64,000 nucleotides of DNA from Methanofollis formosanus (GTDB taxonomy: Archaea > Halobacteriota > Methanomicrobia > Methanomicrobiales > Methanofollaceae): the NCBI RefSeq assembly GCF_019633745.1, contig NZ_CP037968.1, positions 2,610,789 to 2,674,788 on the forward strand, in the 5' to 3' direction. Shown in pieces: positions 59,032-64,000 of the stretch. Positions within the stretch are counted from its first letter, which is position 1. Every line of letters starts with the position of its first letter. The translations under genes were made by a program, and so were the position numbers. The notes below the pieces were generated by a model. It did no database searches. It was not told the DNA's origin and saw only the letters and a program-made list of their open reading frames with translations.

Positions 59032-59388
59032 ATGGATCCAAAGACTGCCGTTTTGAACTACCAGTACGGCGAAAGAGCCAAATCCGAACTTATTCTGGCC
59101 TCGAGACTCGTTGCAAGCATGCCGGGTTTCCCGAGCGGCGAGAGGATGGGCGGGAAGCGGATGCTCTTGATGGTGCTCGAAGGCGTCAGGTCTGAGATCG
59201 CCTTCGCTCACGGGAGCAGCGGGCACGACGGGTTCAGGAAGGCCCTCGAGGCCATGGACGCCGCGATCGCCGCGGCCGAAGGACTGAACTTCGAGGAGGC
59301 CGTCGAGAAGATCGCCGAGGCCGTCTCGGCGTCGACGACGGTGGCCCAGGAGTCCTGGGAGGCGCTCGCCGGTCATGGACTCCTCTGA
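59032..59388 (+). CDS. Conserved hypothetical helical protein (118 aa)
   Basis: The product starts MDPKTAVLNYQYGERAKSEL at ATG 59032, which fits a leaderless transcript from the TATA box at 59001. It is all-helical and soluble: ELILASRLVASMPGFPSGER, MLLMVLEGVRSEIAFAHGS, FRKALEAMDAAIAAAEGLNF and EAVEKIAEAVSASTTVAQES. The fold may be a helical bundle, but no family is recognised. Its end overlaps the nitroreductase start by 14 bases, suggesting a shared operon with the downstream genes. Confidence 0.65.
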   Translation: MDPKTAVLNYQYGERAKSELILASRLVASMPGFPSGERMGGKRMLLMVLEGVRSEIAFAHGSSGHDGFRKALEAMDAAIAAAEGLNFEEAVEKIAEAVSASTTVAQESWEALAGHGLL

Positions 59389-59905
59389 GTTTCTCTCGTT
59401 CCTCGAGAGCCGCCAGACGGTCAGGGACTACGCCCCTGACGAGGAGGTGACCGGGGAGGAGACCGACTTCATCATCAGGGCCGCGACCACGGCGCCGAGC
59501 GCCGGCAACCGCGAGGCCTGGGACGTCGTCGTGGTGCGGGCCGAAGACCAGCGGGAGGCCCTCGCGGAGGCCGCCTTCGACCAGGCGCATATCAGAAACG
59601 CCCCGGTCGTCTTCGTCGTCTGCGCCAACTATGTCAGGTCGATGTCGCGCTACGGGGACCGGGGCATCCTTTATGCCCTCGAGGACGCAACCATTGCCTG
59701 TACCTATATGATGCTCGCCGCCCATGCCCTCAGGCTTCACGCCTGCTGGACGGGCGCCTTTGAAGAGGAAAACGTCAGAGAAGTCCTCAACGTCCCGCCG
59801 CACATCCGTCCGGTGGCCCTCCTTGCCGTCGGCAGGGGCGAGGTGCCGGCCGCCCGGACCGACCGGATGCCGGTGGGCGAGCATGTTCACCGAGAGACCT
59901 GGTAA
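59375..59905 (+). CDS. Nitroreductase family protein
   Basis: This 176-residue FMN-binding protein has the nitroreductase start (FLSFLESRQTVRDYAPDEEV) with the family R-S/Q-x-R motif, and TTAPSAGNREAWDVVVVRAE with the A-P-S-x-x-N FMN-binding segment. The later part has DATIACTYMMLAAHALRLHA (trimmed) and VNVPPHIRPVALLAVGRGE-like sequence. Family members reduce flavins, quinones or nitro compounds; the physiological substrate here is unknown. Confidence 0.88.
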   Translation: MDSSEFLSFLESRQTVRDYAPDEEVTGEETDFIIRAATTAPSAGNREAWDVVVVRAEDQREALAEAAFDQAHIRNAPVVFVVCANYVRSMSRYGDRGILYALEDATIACTYMMLAAHALRLHACWTGAFEEENVREVLNVPPHIRPVALLAVGRGEVPAARTDRMPVGEHVHRETW

Positions 59906-59926
59906 CCATTTCGGAATGTGAGATTC

Positions 59927-60265
59927 ATGACCAACTATCTTGTCACCCTCGAGTCAGCATGGGTCGTCAAGGACGTCAAGTCCCTGGACGACGCCGTGGG
60001 AATCGCGATCAGCGAGGCGGGCAAACGCCTCAACCCCTCGGCAAAGTTTGTCGAGATCGAGAGCGGGTACAGCCAGTGCCCGTTCTGTGAAGAAGACCTG
60101 AACTGTGCACTGGTCGTTGCGAACACCGCCCTGGTCGGGCTCATGCTCTCGATGAAGGTCTTCAACGCCGAGTCGCCGGAGCATGCGCAGCGGATCGCGA
60201 AGTCGGTCGTCGGCAGGGCGCTGCGCACCGTGCCTCTCAAAGTCACGGATGTGCAGGAGATATGA
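59927..60265 (+). CDS. UPF0212 (DUF555) family protein
   Basis: This 112-residue protein is typical of archaeal UPF0212: [40 protein letters not shown], a CPFCEED zinc-ribbon-like Cys pair and [23 protein letters not shown] 59927 has GTGAG five bases upstream; an in-frame GTG at 59918 is the alternative. The Cys pair may bind metal. Its stop overlaps the PfkB gene (ATGA). Function is unknown. Confidence 0.85.
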   Translation: MTNYLVTLESAWVVKDVKSLDDAVGIAISEAGKRLNPSAKFVEIESGYSQCPFCEEDLNCALVVANTALVGLMLSMKVFNAESPEHAQRIAKSVVGRALRTVPLKVTDVQEI

Positions 60266-61146
60266 TCAGCGTCGTCGGGCACACGGCCATCGACCACATC
60301 TGCACGGTGCCCTATTTCCCTGAGCGGCACACCTCGGTCTCCACCCTGGACCACCAGATCTTTTTTGGCGGCGGGGCGGCGAACATCGCCGTGGGGATCG
60401 CGACGCTGGGCGAACCCTGCGAACTGGTCAGTGCGGTCGGCTCGGACTTTCCGGGCAGCGTCTACGAGCAGAAGCTGGACGAACTCGGGGTCGGGCGCCG
60501 GTTCTTCGAGGTGCCCGACCGCCCGACGGCGACGGCCTTCATGTTCAACGACGTCGGCGGCGACCAGATCACCTACTTCGACTGGGGCGCCTCGGCGATC
60601 TTCGCGGAGGCCGAGGCCCCGGCCCTGGAGTTCGTGCATATGGCGACCGCCGACCCGTCCTTCAACGTGCAGGTCGCGGAGAGGAGCGAGTTCGCCTCCT
60701 TCGATCCCGGCCAGGACATCCACCGGTACACGAAGGAGCAGTTCGAGGCGATCCTTGAGAACATCAACATCCTCTTCGCGAACCGGCACGAGGCAAAGCA
60801 GATGGCCGAGACGATCGGGACGACGGTGCACGACCTGGCGGCCATGGTGGACCTCGCGGTCTTCACGATGGACTCGCGGGGGTGCATGCTCTGCGTCGAC
60901 GGCGAGGAGAAGCAGGTCCCGGCGATCCGCGTCGAAGCGGCCGACCCGACGGGAGCGGGCGATGCCTTCAGGGCCGGGTTCCTGACCGCCTACGCTCGCG
61001 GCTACGAGCCGGTGCGCTGCTGCACCGTCGGGACGACGGCGGCCTCCTTCGCGGTGGAGAAGGTCGGGTGCCAGACCAACCTCCCGACCTGGGAGCGGCT
61101 GGCCCGGCGGCATGAGGAGCATTTCGGACCGATTGTGAAGAGGTGA
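60262..61146 (+). CDS. PfkB-family carbohydrate/nucleoside kinase
   Basis: This 294-residue ribokinase-fold kinase has the N-terminal PfkB motif [20 protein letters not shown] and the C-terminal signature [20 protein letters not shown] with the catalytic Asp. An ATP-binding [20 protein letters not shown] stretch precedes it. Substrate could be a sugar, nucleoside or sugar phosphate; archaeal relatives include nucleoside kinases and ADP-dependent enzymes, but the sequence does not decide. It overlaps UPF0212 and is followed six bases later by the Dph6-like gene. Confidence 0.88.
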   Translation: MISVVGHTAIDHICTVPYFPERHTSVSTLDHQIFFGGGAANIAVGIATLGEPCELVSAVGSDFPGSVYEQKLDELGVGRRFFEVPDRPTATAFMFNDVGGDQITYFDWGASAIFAEAEAPALEFVHMATADPSFNVQVAERSEFASFDPGQDIHRYTKEQFEAILENINILFANRHEAKQMAETIGTTVHDLAAMVDLAVFTMDSRGCMLCVDGEEKQVPAIRVEAADPTGAGDAFRAGFLTAYARGYEPVRCCTVGTTAASFAVEKVGCQTNLPTWERLARRHEEHFGPIVKR

Positions 61147-61152
61147 AAAGAG

Positions 61153-61809
61153 ATGACATGGGCGGCATTGACATCCGGCGGCAAGGACTCGGTCCTTGCC
61201 GTGCAGCGGGCGATCGACGCCGGGATCGAGGTCTCGGCCCTGGTGACGGTCAGGCCCGAGAACCCGCATTCGTATATGTTCCATTCGGCCAACCTGGACG
61301 CGGTCAGGGTGATGGCCGAAGTCGCCGGGATGGAGTATCACGAGATCCCGTCGGCCGGGAAGAAGGAGGAGGAGATCGTCGAGATGGAGGAGGGCCTCGC
61401 CGCCCTCGGGCTCGACGGGATCGTCACCGGGGCGGTGGCCTCGACGTACCAGCGTTCACGCCTGGAGGCGATCGCGGGCCGGCTCGGGATGCAGCTCTAT
61501 GCCCCGCTCTGGCATATGGACTATGCCGCCCTCCTCCGCGAGGTGGCGGCCCGCCTCGATGCGATCATCGTCGTCTGTGCTGCCGAGGGCCTGACCGAAG
61601 AGTTCCTGGGGGCGCATATCGACGATGCGACGGTGGAGCGCCTTCTGGATCTTGAGCGGCGCTACCGGATCAACCCGGCGGGCGAGGGGGGTGAATACGA
61701 GAGCCTCACCCTCGACGCCCCCTTCTTCTCCAGGCCGCTCACCTACGCTTCGGCCGAGCGGCGGTCGGTCGGCGACCGGCACGAACTGCTCCTCAAGGGA
61801 TTCGCATGA
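61153..61809 (+). CDS. dph6: Diphthine-ammonia ligase-like ATP pyrophosphatase
   Basis: This 218-residue protein has the PP-loop motif ALTSGGKDSVLAVQRAIDAG and the ATP_bind_4/Dph6 features TGAVASTYQRSRLEAIAGRL and INPAGEGGEYESLTLDAPFF. Dph6 amidates diphthine on elongation factor 2, the last step of diphthamide synthesis. The GEGGEYE motif and length support this assignment over other PP-loop families. It overlaps the DUF2070 gene (ATGA). Confidence 0.85.
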   Translation: MTWAALTSGGKDSVLAVQRAIDAGIEVSALVTVRPENPHSYMFHSANLDAVRVMAEVAGMEYHEIPSAGKKEEEIVEMEEGLAALGLDGIVTGAVASTYQRSRLEAIAGRLGMQLYAPLWHMDYAALLREVAARLDAIIVVCAAEGLTEEFLGAHIDDATVERLLDLERRYRINPAGEGGEYESLTLDAPFFSRPLTYASAERRSVGDRHELLLKGFA

Positions 61810-63554
61810 ACGAACGGGCCGATGGAAGCGATGTCAGGATGGCCGGGCTCGCCCGGTACATTTTCACCGCGCCGTCCTGGCCGCGGTCTCTTGCGATCAT
61901 CGTCGCCCTCGGTCTGCTCATCGACGGGGTGAGTCTGCGGTCAGGCGACACCTATCCATTCTTCGGCACCCTGTGCTTCACGGTGCCGGCGGTGCTCGCA
62001 ACGTTTCTCACCAAACCGCTCCTGATGGAGCGGGGCAAGGTGATCACCTGGAACCGTTCGGCCCTGCTGGCGGCGGCGGGCACGGTCTTTGCGGTGATCG
62101 TCACGCTCTTCTCGGTGATCCTGGGACAGAGCGCCCTGTTGCCGCTGACGTTCGCCATCGCGATGGGCCTGGTCTTCGGGCTGCGTCTGCTGGTCATCGC
62201 GGCCATCGCCGACTACCGTCTCTCCCATGTGGTGATGCCGGCCCTGCCGCAGAGCGCCTTCGGCGTGGTCTTTGCCACGCTCTCGTTCGGGCAGGAGTAC
62301 CTGCTCCTGGGCGTGGTCCTTCACCTGGTCTTCGGGTTCGGGTGCGTGCTCTTCGTCTGGTTTGTGGAGCGGCCGCTGAACAAGGGCTTCCATATCAGCG
62401 CCTTCAACTTCATCAACACCTTCATCGAGCATATGACCGACGGCTCGAAGAGCATGGAGGACTTCTTCCGGGATATCGGGGAGGAGGTCTCGGTCCCGCA
62501 GGTGAGTCTTGCCTTCCGGCGGGACGGAACGCGTGACATCCTCTTCACGGTCCCGAACGTCCATCCCGGCCCGATGGGGGAGATCGGCGGCGGCAACCTG
62601 ACGCGGGCGGTCTACGAGGCCTTCCCTGAGGAGGTGCTCACCGCCCACGGGTGTTCGACGCACGATTTCAACCTGGTCTCGGCGTCGGAGAGCGAGAAGG
62701 TCGTCGCGGCGGTGCAGGACTCGCTCGAAGGGCTTGCCTACTCCCCGCTCGCGGGGCCGTCCCGCCGCACCCGCGTGGGGTCGGTGGAGGTGCTCGCGCA
62801 GCCGATGGGCGACGCCCTCCTGATGGTCTCGACGCGCTGGCCGCAGAAGACCGAGGACGTCGACTTCGCGATCGGGATGGCGGTGATGGCCGAGGCGCAC
62901 CGGTGCTTTGCGCACTGCGCCTTCGTCGACGCCCACAACTGCATGGCCGACGTCGCTTCGCCGGTGCACATCGCCTCGAAGGAAGGCAACGAGTATCTCG
63001 CCGTGGCCGAGCGCTGCATCTCCGACTCGGCCGGCGGGGCGGTGCACGCCTTCCGCGCCGGGGCGGCCCGCGTGCCCCTCCCGTTCAGCCGCGAGGAGGG
63101 GATCGGCGACCTCGGGGTGCAGGCGCTGGTCGTCGAGACCGCGGGGCAGCGGACGGCCTATGTCCTCTTCGACGGCAACAACATGGTCACCGACCTCCGG
63201 CCTGAGGTGCTCAAGGCGGTCCGCGGTCTCGTCGACGAGTGCGAGGTGATGACCTCGGACTCGCACGTCGTCAACACCGTCACCGGCAAGAACCCGGTCG
63301 GCCTCCACGTGAGCCCCGACATCCTGGCGGGTTTCGCGAAGCAGGCGGTGGAGGAGGCGCTCGCCGACCTCGGCGATGCGGAGGTGGCCTCGGCCTCGGC
63401 CGCCTGCGAGGATGTCCTGGTCTTTGGCTCCAACCGGATCTCGGAACTCGCGAGCACGGTGAACGCGATGCTCGTCTTCATCCCGCCGCTCTCCCTGGCG
63501 GTGCTGCTGGTGGCGTTTTTGCTGTCGGTGCTCGCGTATGTGGTGATTGTTTAG
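61806..63554 (+). CDS. DUF2070 family membrane protein
   Basis: This 582-residue archaeal protein has an N-terminal membrane domain (~residues 20-200, about six helices, e.g. SLAIIVALGLLIDGVSLRSG and LLPLTFAIAMGLVFGLRLLV), a large soluble domain (~200-555) and two hydrophobic helices at the C-terminus (LSLAVLLVAFLLSVLAYVVI). The soluble domain has FTVPNVHPGPMGEIGGGNLT and AHGCSTHDFNLVSASESEKV, with conserved His/Asp residues that could bind a metal and suggest hydrolase activity. Family function is unknown. An intrinsic-type hairpin follows the stop. Confidence 0.88.
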   Translation: MNERADGSDVRMAGLARYIFTAPSWPRSLAIIVALGLLIDGVSLRSGDTYPFFGTLCFTVPAVLATFLTKPLLMERGKVITWNRSALLAAAGTVFAVIVTLFSVILGQSALLPLTFAIAMGLVFGLRLLVIAAIADYRLSHVVMPALPQSAFGVVFATLSFGQEYLLLGVVLHLVFGFGCVLFVWFVERPLNKGFHISAFNFINTFIEHMTDGSKSMEDFFRDIGEEVSVPQVSLAFRRDGTRDILFTVPNVHPGPMGEIGGGNLTRAVYEAFPEEVLTAHGCSTHDFNLVSASESEKVVAAVQDSLEGLAYSPLAGPSRRTRVGSVEVLAQPMGDALLMVSTRWPQKTEDVDFAIGMAVMAEAHRCFAHCAFVDAHNCMADVASPVHIASKEGNEYLAVAERCISDSAGGAVHAFRAGAARVPLPFSREEGIGDLGVQALVVETAGQRTAYVLFDGNNMVTDLRPEVLKAVRGLVDECEVMTSDSHVVNTVTGKNPVGLHVSPDILAGFAKQAVEEALADLGDAEVASASAACEDVLVFGSNRISELASTVNAMLVFIPPLSLAVLLVAFLLSVLAYVVIV

Positions 63555-63583
63555 AGGTGCCTTGGGGCACCTCTGGTTTTTTT
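63553..63583 (+). terminator. Rho-independent-like terminator after DUF2070
   Basis: AGAGGTGCC (63553-63561) pairs exactly with GGCACCTCT (63566-63574) around a TTGG loop, followed within two bases by seven T. It begins inside the stop codon of the DUF2070 gene. Confidence 0.75.
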
Positions 63584-63894
63584 GGGGGGGTGGACGCCCC
63601 TGTGTCTTTCACCGTATTCGCCCCGGAGTCCTCTCGAAGATGGCCTGTTCAGCATCCTTTGTCAGGTTAGGAAATGAGGAGGAGAATTAGGGCGTGTGTC
63701 TATCCCTCTACCTGTGGTGTCAGGTAGCGGCGGGGTATATGGGGCTGATTGATGCTGATGAGCAGAGATTCTTGAGCATAGCAGACAAAACAGAGCACAG
63801 ACGTTATCAAGACTGAAAAACGATTGGAAGTGATCGATTAGAATGAAAAAATATATTTTCTTGATTAATTTAGAATATAGATGAGAGAGCATTA
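63584..63894. other. AT-rich transition region
   Basis: From about 63,660 the base composition drops sharply from GC-rich to AT-rich, as the window leaves the operon. No convincing gene is seen in 63,584-63,894; an 80-codon minus-strand frame (63662-63904) is low-complexity. TATA-like AATATATTTTC near 63,850 probably belongs to the next gene. Confidence 0.4.
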
Positions 63895-64000
63895 ATGGTT
63901 TCATATGAGGATGTTTTGAAAAAAAGTGACCTTACTGATTTCAGAATTAGTTCATTTTTAAAAAACAGAACGATATCAAATATAATAAAATCTATTCCAT
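63895..64000 (+). CDS. Start of an AT-rich gene running off the right edge
   Basis: From ATG 63895 an open frame continues to the window end: 35 residues beginning MVSYEDVLKKSDLTDFRISS, then FLKNRTISNIIKSIP. GAGAG lies about 7 bases upstream and a TATA-like sequence about 40 bases upstream. Codon use is AT-rich and unlike the neighbouring genes, suggesting an acquired gene. Too little is present to assign a family. Confidence 0.4.
   Translation, partial: MVSYEDVLKKSDLTDFRISSFLKNRTISNIIKSIP

Noticed and set aside
63662-63904. 80-aa minus-strand protein at the right edge
   Set aside because: It crosses the composition boundary, lacks a recognisable domain and ends in repetitive Pro/Thr-rich sequence.

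Overview
The window comes from a high-GC methanogenic archaeon, most likely of the order Methanomicrobiales (Methanofollis- or Methanoculleus-like). This is inferred from gene content: an archaeal histone, ribosomal protein L10e, RfcL, GatDE, methanogenesis marker proteins 2 and 4 (MtxX), archaeal-type methionine adenosyltransferase, archaemetzincin, UPF0146/UPF0212/DUF2070 proteins and an incomplete reductive TCA arm (fumarase, succinyl-CoA ligase, 2-oxoglutarate:ferredoxin oxidoreductase). Genes are tightly packed and often joined by ATGA/GTGA stop-start overlaps. Many promoters look leaderless, with a TATA box about 25-30 bases before the start codon.

Layout. 0-2.2 kb: the end of a DUF4405-like membrane protein coupled to a secreted Cys-rich protein, small membrane/coiled-coil proteins around a palindromic AT-rich promoter, and tRNA-Ile(GAU). 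2.3-4.6 kb: iorAB (indolepyruvate oxidoreductase). 5.2-7 kb: a coiled-coil protein and a tRNA methylthiotransferase, divergent from nadX-nadA-nadC (aspartate to nicotinate mononucleotide, 7.1-9.6 kb). 9.7-18.6 kb: a HEAT-repeat protein and two paralogous ArsB/NhaD-type permease + universal-stress-protein pairs. Between the pairs lies a lower-GC three-gene cassette (P-loop NTPase, Ig-like protein, TolB-like propeller). 18.6-24.5 kb: archaemetzincin and UPF0146 back to back, a tandem repeat array, rfcL, markers 2 and 4, histone. 25.3-33.1 kb: two large surface beta-helix proteins with chlamydial-Pmp-like repeats, followed by a second, inverted tandem array. 34.7-45 kb: hisGAB, mat, and a nine-gene overlapping operon fumA-fumB-korDABC-sucCD-dacZ. 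45-52 kb: L10e, a TPR lipoprotein, an SsuABC/NrtABC-like ABC transporter with an apparently circularly permuted binding protein and a divergent HTH regulator, and a HEPN/MNT pair. 52-64 kb: a lipoprotein, an antitoxin next to a toxin remnant, argH-gatD-gatE, an RGG-box protein, a nitroreductase, UPF0212, a PfkB kinase, a Dph6-like ligase, DUF2070, and the start of an AT-rich gene at the right edge.

The most striking unexplained structure is non-coding. Two tandem arrays of a roughly 157-bp unit (about 7 and 6 copies) lie in inverted orientation around a 13-kb segment. Their units look like hairpin-less versions of a GC-rich hairpin element scattered through most other intergenic gaps of the window. 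No CRISPR array, insertion sequence or rRNA was seen.
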